The notes under the pieces are model-generated. The model saw nothing but the letters and a program-made list of their open reading frames with translations. It was not told where the DNA came from and did not search any database. A stretch of 64,000 bases of DNA from contig NZ_JAMXSF010000005.1 of NCBI RefSeq assembly GCF_024124545.1, positions 272,876 through 336,875 on the forward strand, read 5' to 3'. The position numbers and the translations under genes were made by a program. The stretch is from Pseudoalteromonas sp. XMcav2-N. GTDB lineage: Bacteria; Pseudomonadota; Gammaproteobacteria; Enterobacterales; Alteromonadaceae. The stretch's first letter is position 1; each line of letters starts with the position of its first letter. Positions 7,936 through 16,041 of the stretch are shown here, piece after piece.

Positions 7936-8325
7936 ATGGAGCCTAAAAAAGAAGAGCAAAAAGTTGCACTTGTGATCAGCAAGGCTACGGTTTTATGTAT
8001 TTTATATTTTGCAGTTTATTTCTCTTGTGAGAGAGTTACCGTCTACTTTTATAATAGTCTTAATCATTATGTTTTCTTTATGATGTGTCTTTTTAAGCTA
8101 ACTCTTTTATACAATATTATTGTAGAGCCTTTATTTTTTAGAGAGAAGAATAAAATCTATTCACTTGCATTGTATTTATATGGAGGGGGAGGTTGTGCAT
8201 TTCTTTATGGTTATGACTTAAGAGGAAACTTTGATGTTTCAACTGAAATGGGTGCGTTTTTTTACTATTCAACGTATTTAGCTTTGACATTTATCATTGA
8301 AATAAAAGAAGAAAAATTAACATGA
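7936..8325 (+). CDS. small integral membrane protein, orphan
   Basis: The start is placed at ATG 7936, which has GAGAGGG four bases upstream; an upstream GTG/ATG in frame lacks one. The 129-residue product has about four hydrophobic segments (residues 15-33, 41-61, 75-92, 105-121) and a charged C-terminus (EIKEEKLT). No recognised family. Codon use is AT-rich like its neighbours. Confidence 0.6.
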   Translation: MEPKKEEQKVALVISKATVLCILYFAVYFSCERVTVYFYNSLNHYVFFMMCLFKLTLLYNIIVEPLFFREKNKIYSLALYLYGGGGCAFLYGYDLRGNFDVSTEMGAFFYYSTYLALTFIIEIKEEKLT

Positions 8326-8477
8326 AGGGCTAGTTTGGACTGCAGGAAACCGGCCTATTTGGCTGTGGTTATATCTAAGTACATCCCTTGTAGTGGGTTT
8401 TGCCATGCCTGGGTATCTATTAAGCCGATAAAGCGGTAGATAGAGTGGGGCAGCAGCTGGCGATGATTCCTTCAACA

Positions 8478-8803
8478 AGTTACGAGGACAGTCACCTAAA
8501 GCAGCCAAGAAAAGCTGCTCAGTATGGTACACAAGTTTGATGCGGAGCCTGGTCGAGCTATTCAGGCGTGTATAAAAGCAGTAATTAGAAAGCGAACGCT
8601 ATGCATAGTGGTGTTACATATATCTAATGTTGTGCTTGGCAGCGACAGGGGGTTATGTTTCGACCCAGCTCACTAAGAGACAGTTGATTGCTATCGTGCA
8701 TGCATAGTGTTGTTATCAAACTATTTTTTGAAATAAATTTAATATAAGAATGCATGCGTGTCCATCACATTGAGTTTAAATATGAATCTCAGGAGAGCCT
8801 TCA
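8478..8803 (-). mobile_element. IS4-like element relic 3
   Basis: From GTTACGAGGACAGTCACC onward the sequence parallels 2688-3128: CAGCCAAGAAAAG, CCTGGTCGA, GCATAGTGGTGTTAC, GCAGCGACAGGG, and the left-end block TCCATCACATTGA. It is more decayed, with small deletions, and no frame remains open. 8326-8477 is likewise without a supported gene. The relic ends about 30 bases before the exported gene at 8834, the same spacing as relic 1 has to the gene at 981. Confidence 0.6.
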
Positions 8804-8833
8804 GAACGGGGCACTAATGTTTCAGGAGGCAGT

Positions 8834-9220
8834 GTGTTTAGTACATTACTACTCGTAGCAGGTGTCCAGTTTGGGGTTGCTAAAGCATGCAATGATCCTG
8901 ACATTGAGTTGCTAGATGAACCTATCAGTATTGTTGAACCAATTCAGGAAAAAGGCCGTATTTTTGAGCCCGGCACAATACTGTTTAACTCTTCACTACC
9001 GTCTGCTTGTTCAGTCATAAATACAGAAGGCACCGTGGAGTTTGACGTATCTGATGCAGGTAAAGTAATAAACCTGAAAATATTGAGTATCAACCCGCCC
9101 AGAATACACTCTCGGGTAATAGTCAGAGGTCTTAAAAAAGCAACGGTCTTAAGCAAAGCCTATGGTACTGTCGGTAATAAAGTGCATGTTAAATACATTC
9201 AGTTTAAAAATAAAACATAA
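8834..9220 (+). CDS. exported protein with TonB C-terminal-like domain
   Basis: A GTG start at 8834 is chosen because AGGAGG lies four bases before it. The N-terminus (MFSTLLLVAGVQFGVAKA) is a signal peptide. The C-terminal 65 residues (EGTVEFDVSDAGKVINLKIL, then PPRIHSRVIVRGLKKA) follow the TonB C-terminal fold pattern: G-x-V-x-(F/V)-x-V-x-x-x-G-K-V, a Pro turn, then an amphipathic helix. There is no TonB transmembrane anchor or proline-rich linker and no ExbB/ExbD, so it is not an energy transducer by itself. The final strand is lysine rich. The domain call is moderate. Confidence 0.55.
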   Translation: MFSTLLLVAGVQFGVAKACNDPDIELLDEPISIVEPIQEKGRIFEPGTILFNSSLPSACSVINTEGTVEFDVSDAGKVINLKILSINPPRIHSRVIVRGLKKATVLSKAYGTVGNKVHVKYIQFKNKT

Positions 9221-9390
9221 TGTGAAAACAGCGCTACTCTCCTTCATTGACAGATGATTCAAGCCTTATGCTGATCTATTTCAACTCGTATAGTAGGGAA
9301 TATTGTTAGAGCGAAAAACATATAGGCCATGCCTTTGAGATGAAGTAAACTTTGAAGCAGAGAGCGAATTTGAAAGTTTTTTCCTGTACC

Positions 9391-9450
9391 ATTGTCAACA
9401 TTGTCAACATTGTCAACATTGTCAACATTGTCAACATTGTCAACATTGTC
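9391..9450. repeat. 9-bp tandem repeat (ATTGTCAAC)n
   Basis: Six perfect copies of ATTGTCAAC run from 9391 to 9444, followed by a partial seventh (ATTGTC). The perfect copies imply recent slippage, so copy number is likely to vary between strains. Read on the minus strand the unit encodes VDN, but the frame containing it has no family resemblance and I do not regard it as a gene. It abuts the 5' side of a broken GFA-family gene. Confidence 0.95.
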
Positions 9451-9482
9451 GAAAAGACACAGTTTCGGCTCATGCATCTAAC

Positions 9483-9757
9483 TTGTTTTCGGCTGGTGCT
9501 TCACTAACGTGGATTTCAGGCGAAAACAATGTGAAAACTTTTAGCCTGCCATCAACAAGGCATGTGAAGCGTTTTTGTTCGAACTATGGTTCTGCTTTTC
9601 CAAATGTGCAAATAGCTGAGAAATTTTTGGCTGTTCCTGCTGGCAGTATTGAAGCAAAATTTTAAAAAAGCCAAGCGCCCATATATTTGTTTCAATCAGG
9701 GCAGAATGGAATCAAGACTTAGGCCATATCCCCATGATAGACGGGCTGCCTGGTTAA
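9483..9757 (+). pseudogene. GFA/CENP-V (Mss4-fold) family pseudogene
   Basis: Frame 1 (9483-9665) reads FSAGASLTWISGENNVKTF, then RFCSNYGSAFP, then FLAVPAGSIE. After a frameshift in the A/T run near 9660, frame 2 continues KPSAHIFVSIRAEWNQDLGH and ends IPMIDGLPG at TAA 9755-9757. This is the C-terminal two thirds of a GFA-type zinc protein. The N-terminal Cys-rich part is missing, replaced by the 9-bp repeat, and the CxxCGS zinc motif reads C-S-N-Y-G-S. So the gene is truncated, frameshifted and has lost a zinc ligand. Confidence 0.8.
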
Positions 9758-9848
9758 AGTTGAATTAAGTAAACAAACTACAACAAACTAAACGCCTGCG
9801 TAAGCAAGGGGAGTATAGCGGTTTTTAAATATTTACAAGGAAGCCCTG

Positions 9849-9926
9849 TTGAACAGCGTAAACTTGTTTCTATTCATATTTGGACTGTCGATATATAGCA
9901 GTGCACATGCAAAACTGCACCTTTAA
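9849..9926 (+). pseudogene. orphan signal-peptide fragment
   Basis: A TTG at 9849 with AAGGAAG upstream begins a 25-codon frame, LNSVNLFLFIFGLSIYSSAHA, followed by KLHL and a stop. The sequence is a complete export signal with an AHA-type cleavage site but no mature protein. It is most simply the 5' remnant of a deleted exported-protein gene. A short functional peptide cannot be excluded. The rest of 9758-10001 shows no gene. Confidence 0.3.
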
Positions 9927-10001
9927 GAGCAATGAAAGCTTACTCCCAAAGGCGCAGGTGATTAGGCTATAAGCCTAAGCGTTATTGATAATCTGTGATG
10001 A

Positions 10002-10181
10002 TTATCTAGGAACACAGCCGTGCCAGGTGCCATCTGTCCAGCAAATAGCAGGGTTTGTTGGCATGCATTTTGGGTAAATAGAGACTTCTGCACCACCTGC
10101 AACTTGCGGTGTTGCCTGGTTTGCAAGTTGATTGCTATTGTTCAGTGTTTTTAGATTTTTCTTTTTCAGTTGTACTTTCAT
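10002..10181 (-). CDS. candidate double-glycine-leader peptide precursor (RiPP-like)
   Basis: A 59-residue frame on the minus strand, ATG at 10181 with AAGGA eight bases upstream. The first 30 residues (MKVQLKKKNLKTLNNSNQL, then ANQATPQVAGG) look like a leader: a K-x-x-L-K-K-K-x-L-K-x-L segment and a terminal VAGG. The following 29 residues contain three Cys, two Trp and several Pro (PKCMP, ICWTDGTWHGC). This layout is that of ribosomally made, post-translationally modified peptides cleaved after Gly-Gly by a C39-type peptidase. No modifying enzyme, LanC/LanM or C39 transporter lies next to it. The gene is real by start, RBS and composition; the RiPP role is inference. Confidence 0.6.
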   Translation of the reverse strand: MKVQLKKKNLKTLNNSNQLANQATPQVAGGAEVSIYPKCMPTNPAICWTDGTWHGCVPR

Positions 10182-10463
10182 TTTATATTTCCTTATTCTG
10201 GATACATTATTGGTAATCTATAGATAGAGCCCTGTTCGCAGCACACGCGTTAACATGTGCTTAATAAAAATCAGTGCTTGACTTTACCCTACTTAATTTG
10301 TGTAATAATTTAAAGCTGTTTTTTTGAACAATCGAGTTCACCTGATGTAAGTGCTGACACTATGGGTAACCATCATGATCACAACTAAACTATATAAACT
10401 TTTCCAAATATGTATATTGGGCGGTAATAAGTGGCTTTTGGAGTGAGTAATTAAGGAAGTAGC

Positions 10464-10751
10464 ATGTTAGCACTAGTTCGGGTTCTGGGTTGGACTAATT
10501 TTACCGTTTTGGTATTTAGCCTCATGACTGCAAAGGGAGCTGGCTTTTTTCCAGTCGCATTTGTTTATCTGTCTTTTACGGTATGCTGCTTAGGCATGGT
10601 GATATACCATTGCTTTTTTGACAGACTGTTCAATACATCGAAAAAAAAAGAGGCCATTATTTACTTTGTGTCTTATCGACTGGGCATTATCATTTTCGTA
10701 ATTGTCTATGTAATAATGGGCACTGTTATGTTGTATGACCGACTCTTTTGA
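10464..10751 (+). CDS. small membrane protein, orphan
   Basis: 95 residues from ATG 10464 with AAGGAAG upstream. Three hydrophobic segments (about residues 10-22, 28-50 and 70-90) leave little soluble sequence; a KKK stretch lies before the last span. It is divergent from the leader-peptide gene at 10181, with 282 bases between that hold no other gene. A role as a transporter or immunity partner for that peptide is possible but nothing specific supports it. Confidence 0.6.
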   Translation: MLALVRVLGWTNFTVLVFSLMTAKGAGFFPVAFVYLSFTVCCLGMVIYHCFFDRLFNTSKKKEAIIYFVSYRLGIIIFVIVYVIMGTVMLYDRLF

Positions 10752-10824
10752 CATCATCAGTTTGCGCCCAAATAGGGCCAGGGGCGTCTTGGTGTAAAGG
10801 AATGACACTCGCTTGTTCAGCGAT

Positions 10825-11814
10825 TCAACATATCATCCGCACACAATTTCGGCCCGTTTTTTTTGCCTCATAGAGTGCCATATCGATGCGCTTTAACATC
10901 TCTGGCAGATCCTGAACGCTGTGCAAACTACTTACGCCAAAACTAGCTGTAATTGTGTGCTCGCAAGATAACTGAATGTGCTCGATTGCCTGACGAATTC
11001 GCTCGGCAACCACCTTGGCGTCATCAAGGGCTGTATTAGGACACAGAATAAGAAATTCTTCTCCGCCCCAGCGAGATGCGATATCACTTAATCGCAGGCT
11101 GTTTTGAATTGCCTCAGATACACGTACCAGCACTTCGTCTCCAATATGGTGGCCAAACCGATCATTGACTTGTTTAAAGTTGTCTAAATCCAGAAGGATG
11201 CTGCTAAGAGGGAGGCCGTTATCCATACAGATAGCGGACTCTTCAGTGAGTGCCTGATTCATTTTTCTTCTGTTATACAGGCAGGTAAGATCATCTTTAT
11301 TTGACAGTATTTCTAACTGTGCCGCTCTTTCTTTGTCCTGTGTGATGTCCTGCACCAGGCCAATTGAATTCAGTGGCTGACCTATGCCATTCAGGTGGGT
11401 TTCGCAGTGGTGCCGTACGTAAATAAGTGAACCGTCCGAGCGGCTGACGGTGTGTTCAAAATTTATTGTGTCGCCGCCCATAAATACATCTCGTAGTGAT
11501 TGTTTGAGCTTCAGTTCACCACTTGGATCTAGTGCAGTAATAAACGCACTCCATTGCATGCTGCTTTTTCCATCTGGTATGTCTAACATAGCGGTGAGTT
11601 TTTCGCTCAGCTGGACGTTATAGGTTAAGTGGTTCAGACGCCAGGTTCCCACATTCGCGAGCTTTTGAATATCTGCAAGCGCTTTTCTGTCATATTCGCT
11701 GTCGCGCAGAATTTGTTGCAGCCGATTGTTTTCTAACTCCAACGCCAGTATCTCATCTTCGAGCCTGGTGATGAGCTCTTCATCATCTGATGTGGGCGGC
11801 GGTACTGAACTCAT
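10825..11814 (-). CDS. PAS-GGDEF diguanylate cyclase
   Basis: 329 residues: an N-terminal coiled coil (about 10-45), a PAS domain with PAC end (about 50-165, closing IGLVQDITQDKE), and a GGDEF domain (about 170-329). The active-site motif GGEEF is at 250-254, and R241-L-S-D244 lies five residues before it, the exact geometry of the allosteric I-site that lets c-di-GMP inhibit synthesis. There is no signal peptide or membrane span, so it is a soluble sensor enzyme making c-di-GMP from GTP. It starts 26 bases after the MetE-like gene and is probably co-transcribed with it. Confidence 0.93.
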   Translation of the reverse strand: MSSVPPPTSDDEELITRLEDEILALELENNRLQQILRDSEYDRKALADIQKLANVGTWRLNHLTYNVQLSEKLTAMLDIPDGKSSMQWSAFITALDPSGELKLKQSLRDVFMGGDTINFEHTVSRSDGSLIYVRHHCETHLNGIGQPLNSIGLVQDITQDKERAAQLEILSNKDDLTCLYNRRKMNQALTEESAICMDNGLPLSSILLDLDNFKQVNDRFGHHIGDEVLVRVSEAIQNSLRLSDIASRWGGEEFLILCPNTALDDAKVVAERIRQAIEHIQLSCEHTITASFGVSSLHSVQDLPEMLKRIDMALYEAKKTGRNCVRMIC

Positions 11815-11840
11815 ATCCGAACCATTTATTGGGCTGATTG

Positions 11841-12926
11841 CTAAATTTTTGTATTGAGATGCTCTTCGGCCTGCTTTGTCCCTACAAGCCGGGACCTTAT
11901 TTTATTGTAGACTAACTCTCTGTTGGTGGAGCTGTCATCTGCAAATGGCGAAAAGCCACAATCGTCGCAGGTACCAAGCTGCGAAACGGGAATAAACTCA
12001 GTGGCCAGTAACACCAAGTCCCTGACCGATTCGGGGCTTTCTAACTCAGTACTATTTGGGTTGATCACGCCAATAAAAACGCGCTGGAAGGGCTTAAGGA
12101 TACGACTAATGAGCTTAAGCGTTTTCTTGGGGTTTGCTTCACCCCTGAGTGCGACGTAAAAGTTACCAGCATTAATTTCAAACAGAGTAGGTAACAGATA
12201 CTTATAGTCGATGTCGGCACTGTGTGTTGAGTCAATGTCGGCACCAGGGCAGGTATGAATACCGATACGTTGCCTTTCTTCGTCACTAAAGTGAGACAGG
12301 CATTTGTTAATAAGCTCGACAAAAGACTTGAGCGTCTGGCCAGACGGATCCAGCTTTAAGGAAAGCCTCGCTTCGGTGAAGTCGAGCTGCACTTTATGGG
12401 CACCCAGATCAAGGCAACGCCTGACTTCGCCGACATGCTCGTTGACAAGATCGGCCACAAAGCGCTCATGATCGTAGTCTTCAATCCCCTGAGGTGGGTA
12501 CACAAGGCTCAGCATAGAGGGAGAGATAACTGCCTGTTTGACCGGTACATTGGCATGTTTGAGCGCAAAAGCGAGAAATTCATCAGCGGTGTGTTCATAG
12601 CGAAATGGTGCTACCTTAAGGTGCGGTGCAAAAACTCGGGTATGGCCGTCATTAAAATCAACCAATAGGCCCTGATCAGAATAGCTGGGAGAGTTATGCA
12701 GACAATAATGAGCAAAGCCGTCAAACTTTCGCTGCTCACCATCACTCACCACCTCACAACCCAGGCTTTCTAATTCACGGATCACCTGGCACGTTTCACG
12801 TTCTGCAATGTCGTTCAGGTGTGCGTAGTTAATTTTTCCCTGTTTGTAGTCTTTATAAGCGTCTATCAAACACCGGTTTCTGGGAACAGAGCCTATTTGT
12901 TCACTGGGAATGCGGATCCCTGACAT
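11841..12926 (-). CDS. stand-alone MetE C-terminal-type (cobalamin-independent methyltransferase) protein
   Basis: 361 residues resembling only the catalytic, zinc-binding half of cobalamin-independent methionine synthase. The zinc ligands H224-x-C226 (IGIHTCPG) and C323 (DDCGF) are present, and E250 sits at the expected distance. Full MetE is about 750 residues, so this belongs to the short core-MetE type, which transfers methyl groups to a thiol in methionine or related metabolism; the methyl donor of short forms is often not methyl-folate. AAGGTAG precedes ATG 12926. Downstream is the diguanylate cyclase. No cobalamin or SAM riboswitch is apparent upstream. Confidence 0.85.
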   Translation of the reverse strand: MSGIRIPSEQIGSVPRNRCLIDAYKDYKQGKINYAHLNDIAERETCQVIRELESLGCEVVSDGEQRKFDGFAHYCLHNSPSYSDQGLLVDFNDGHTRVFAPHLKVAPFRYEHTADEFLAFALKHANVPVKQAVISPSMLSLVYPPQGIEDYDHERFVADLVNEHVGEVRRCLDLGAHKVQLDFTEARLSLKLDPSGQTLKSFVELINKCLSHFSDEERQRIGIHTCPGADIDSTHSADIDYKYLLPTLFEINAGNFYVALRGEANPKKTLKLISRILKPFQRVFIGVINPNSTELESPESVRDLVLLATEFIPVSQLGTCDDCGFSPFADDSSTNRELVYNKIRSRLVGTKQAEEHLNTKI

Positions 12927-13396
12927 AGCAATCTACCTTATTGTGTTGTTTGTTTTCAGCAATACCAACTAATTGAACGCGTGTAGCTAAGGCTCGTGCT
13001 AATAGCGTGTTAATATTGGCTAAATGATAAGCACTTAGCTGAGTATAGGTCGATATGAACCTAAGATCACTGTATTTGCAAGGCAAGTTAATGAATAAAT
13101 TTAAATGCAGGCTCCAGAACAAGCTGGTAATGAGAAGGTGTTGCGCCCAAACCAGAAATACGCCTCCAATATGCAATTCACAGGCTCACCCAATGTTATG
13201 CATTGGGCGTGAGACAAACAGTCTGAATGTATTTTTCAAATCTTATTAGGCTGCTTTCAAAGTGCAGGTTATCGCTTATAACCTTCAAACCAGCGCATTA
13301 AATTTGTGCAAATACCTAAAATAGTGGCACTGTGCCCGCAAATTAACCAATATCAAAAACAAAAATTGGAACGATCCATTTTGGTGGGAATCAGAC
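12927..13396. other. 470-base divergent intergenic region
   Basis: No gene is supported here. Between the MetE-like gene and the GH92 gene lie an inverted repeat at 13192-13215 (CTCACCCAATG facing CATTGGGCGTGAG) and a LacI-type palindrome at 13365-13380. Both short open frames in the region lack ribosome binding sites and family features. Confidence 0.5.
13365..13380. promoter_or_regulatory. candidate LacI-family operator before GH92
   Basis: ATTGGAACGATCCATT is a 16-base imperfect palindrome (six of eight arm positions pair) with the central CG typical of LacI/GalR-family operators. It ends 16 bases before the GH92 ATG at 13397, where a repressor would block transcription or translation. 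No LacI-type regulator is in the window. Confidence 0.35.
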
Positions 13397-15901
13397 ATGA
13401 ATCAAAATAAACCAGCCAGGCATCTGGCCCTGGCAGCTCTTGCATCGGCTATTTTAGTGGCCTGTGGTCAAGCGCCCAACACAGCTGACAAAAATGCAAT
13501 ACAGAACGTAAACATGCAATCAAATTACGTGTCCGATGTGGTGTCGTATGTCGATCCTTTGATAGGAACTAAGGGCCCGTTTAATCACAGACAGGCTGGC
13601 AATGTTTCTCCTGGCGCTTTGGTGCCATTCGGTATGTTTAACTTTGGCCCAGAGCACGCCTATACGGAAGATTTGCTGGCGGAGTCGGAAGGGATCGCAA
13701 AGAAGATTCTGGAAGAAAAGAAGCGTGTGCCCGTTTCTCCCGGTGGCTATAACTATCAGGCAAGTCGTGTAAAAGGGTTCTCCTTTACCCGTTTATCTGG
13801 TACCGGATGTCTGGGGGCTTCCGGAGATATTCCCGTTATGCCTTTCACCAAAGATATGACTTTTTCTCCCGCGACTGATCCGATTAACGCGTATTATAGT
13901 GCTGGCTTTAGTCATGAAAATGAAACGGCGACGCCAGGTTACTATCAGGTTGGGCTGGATAATGGGGTGAACGTAGAGCTTGCCGCGACAACCCGTACAG
14001 GTATCGCGAATTTTACGTTTGAGGAGGCCGACAACGCCAAACTGCTATTCAGAACGGCTTATTCCCAGCTCGGCAGTGGCGACGCTTATGTAAAGGTTAA
14101 TGCCAGCAAGGGCGAAATTACCGGGTATGTCACTTCCGGAAACTTTTGTGGTTATCTGGGGGAGTATAATCGCAGAGATTATTACACCCTCCACTTTGTT
14201 GCCAAGCTGGATAAACCTATTTCAGGCTCTGGTGCGTGGAAAGACGCGGAGGTTTTTGCCGGGCAGAATTCCTCACAAGGAGGGATGGGGTACGGTGAAA
14301 ATGGCTGGCCGGATATAGGGAAAGGGTCGGGGGTCTGGGTCGATCTCGATATAAACTCGGCAGAAACGGTACAGATGCGTGTCGGCATTTCATACGTGAG
14401 CCTGGATAATGCACGAGAAAACCTGCAAAAAGAGCAGTCAGAACAGAGTTTTGCTCAAGTACGTCAAAATGCGCAAAACGCGTGGGAAGAGGAGCTCTCC
14501 AAGGTGAGTGTTGAGTCTGACGACACCAGCAAGCTGAGTGTGTTTTACACGGCCCTATATCACAGCTTGTATCATCCCAATGTTTTTTCAGACGTAAACG
14601 GCCAGTACATGGGGTTTGATCAGCAGGTGCACTCCGTCCAGGAGACCCAAACTCAGCAATATGCCAATTTTTCCGGGTGGGACGTCTATCGCTCTCAATT
14701 ACAGTTGGTGACTTTGTTAGACAAAAAGCGTGGCAGTGATATCGCTCAGTCGCTATTTAATCAGGCAAATCAGTTTAACGGTATATGGGATCGCTGGACC
14801 CACAACGCCGGACCAACGGGCGTGATGAGTGGCGATCCATCGACTATTGCGATTGCCAATTTTGTGGCATTTGGAGCGAATGACTTTGATGTCGCCGGAG
14901 CATATGACTCTCTATACAAAGCCGCGACCGAACCGACTGAGTTTGACTTATCTGATGTTGGTTGCCCGGTATTTTGTCGTGGTCAAAAGCCTTCCTTAGA
15001 TCAGTGGCAACAATTAGGTTATATATCGGATCAATCAAACAGCTGGGAAGGGGCTTCGGAAACGCTTGAGCAAGCATCCAGCTACTTTTCTTTGTCTCAA
15101 CTCGCAGCACGTTTGGGCAAGCACCAGGATGCATCTCGTTTCGTAAACGAAGCTGGCTTTTGGCGCAATATTTACAACCCGGCCGCAACCGAATCACTGG
15201 GCTATATCCAGGGGCGCAATAAAGACGGCAGCTGGAAAGGAGACTTTGATCCTTTCTCGGGTCATTTGTTTGTAGAGGGTAGCCCGGCTCAATACCTGTG
15301 GATGATCCCGCACGATGGTGCAGGACTTGCGAAAGTATTGGGCGGTGAACAGGCTATGAGCCAGCGGCTTGATAGTCACTTCCGCAAGCCTGACGGTACC
15401 TGGGTACTTTATCGCGATTCAGCTGAGTTCTCCGATGTTTCAAACCAGCCATCGATCTTGTCTCCCTGGATGTATCTGCATACTGGCGAGGCATACAAAA
15501 CACAGCAGACGGTACGTCAAACAATGAAGGATCTTTGGCTGGATACACCTGATGGCATTCCCGGGCAGGATGATCTTGGCCAGATGTCTTCCTGGTACGT
15601 ATTCAGCAGCCTGGGGTTATACCCTAAGTATCCGGGCCGCGCAGATCTGGTATTGTCCAGCCCACAGTTTAAAAAGGCGAGGATAGGCAATTTAACACTG
15701 AACGCGCCGCAGGCTTCGGATGAGCATATTTACATTGAAGCTTTGAAAGTAAACGGAAAAACGACGTTGAATAGCTGGATTGATGAGTCTTATATCAATA
15801 CGCCTGTGACACTGGACTTTACTTTGAGTGATACGCCAAACAAAGCATTCGGACAGGCACCTGACAACAGACCGCCAAGTTATGCGCCTTCTATTCGATA
15901 A
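13397..15901 (+). CDS. GH92-family glycoside hydrolase (alpha-mannosidase type), lipoprotein
   Basis: 834 residues beginning with a lipoprotein signal, lipobox LVAC (C23), so the enzyme is probably anchored in the outer membrane. GH92 signatures are present in order: YVDPLIGT at about 50, GNVSPGALVPFGM, LSGTGC, NFSGWDVYRSQ near 430, WEGASETLEQA near 553 and QDDLGQMSSWYVFSSLGLYP near 730, the loop with the general-base acidic residues. GH92 enzymes are calcium-dependent exo-alpha-mannosidases acting on N-glycan or yeast mannan side chains with inversion. AATCAG precedes the start weakly. A LacI-type palindrome lies just upstream. Linkage specificity cannot be told from sequence. Confidence 0.93.
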   Translation: MNQNKPARHLALAALASAILVACGQAPNTADKNAIQNVNMQSNYVSDVVSYVDPLIGTKGPFNHRQAGNVSPGALVPFGMFNFGPEHAYTEDLLAESEGIAKKILEEKKRVPVSPGGYNYQASRVKGFSFTRLSGTGCLGASGDIPVMPFTKDMTFSPATDPINAYYSAGFSHENETATPGYYQVGLDNGVNVELAATTRTGIANFTFEEADNAKLLFRTAYSQLGSGDAYVKVNASKGEITGYVTSGNFCGYLGEYNRRDYYTLHFVAKLDKPISGSGAWKDAEVFAGQNSSQGGMGYGENGWPDIGKGSGVWVDLDINSAETVQMRVGISYVSLDNARENLQKEQSEQSFAQVRQNAQNAWEEELSKVSVESDDTSKLSVFYTALYHSLYHPNVFSDVNGQYMGFDQQVHSVQETQTQQYANFSGWDVYRSQLQLVTLLDKKRGSDIAQSLFNQANQFNGIWDRWTHNAGPTGVMSGDPSTIAIANFVAFGANDFDVAGAYDSLYKAATEPTEFDLSDVGCPVFCRGQKPSLDQWQQLGYISDQSNSWEGASETLEQASSYFSLSQLAARLGKHQDASRFVNEAGFWRNIYNPAATESLGYIQGRNKDGSWKGDFDPFSGHLFVEGSPAQYLWMIPHDGAGLAKVLGGEQAMSQRLDSHFRKPDGTWVLYRDSAEFSDVSNQPSILSPWMYLHTGEAYKTQQTVRQTMKDLWLDTPDGIPGQDDLGQMSSWYVFSSLGLYPKYPGRADLVLSSPQFKKARIGNLTLNAPQASDEHIYIEALKVNGKTTLNSWIDESYINTPVTLDFTLSDTPNKAFGQAPDNRPPSYAPSIR

Positions 15902-15965
15902 GGACGCAATGGTAGGGAATAGCGACGCAAGGCTCATCCTTTCAGGATGTTTAATATAGTGTCAA

Positions 15966-15995
15966 AAAAGCCCCGCTGTTAGCAGTGGGGCTTTT
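15966..15995. terminator. bidirectional terminator
   Basis: AAAGCCCCGCTG, loop TTAG, CAGTGGGGCTTTT, flanked by A-run and T-run on both sides. It separates the convergent GH92 gene and the small Cys-rich gene at 16042. Confidence 0.9.
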
Positions 15996-16041
15996 ATATA
16001 CTCAAGGTCAATACCTCAGATCAGCTTTGTAACTGAGGGTA

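Noticed and set aside
9391..9450. Possible CRISPR array
   Set aside because: The repeats are 9 bases and contiguous with no spacers, so this is a simple tandem repeat.
9259..9477. Minus-strand open frame containing VDN repeats
   Set aside because: It merely reads the 9-base tandem repeat; no ribosome binding site and no protein-like flanks.
12957..12980. Possible further MITE end (AATACCAACTAATTGAAC)
   Set aside because: Only the first eight bases match; the rest does not align with the terminal repeat.
13055..13249. Open frame upstream of GH92
   Set aside because: No start signal, overlaps an inverted repeat, composition not coding-like.
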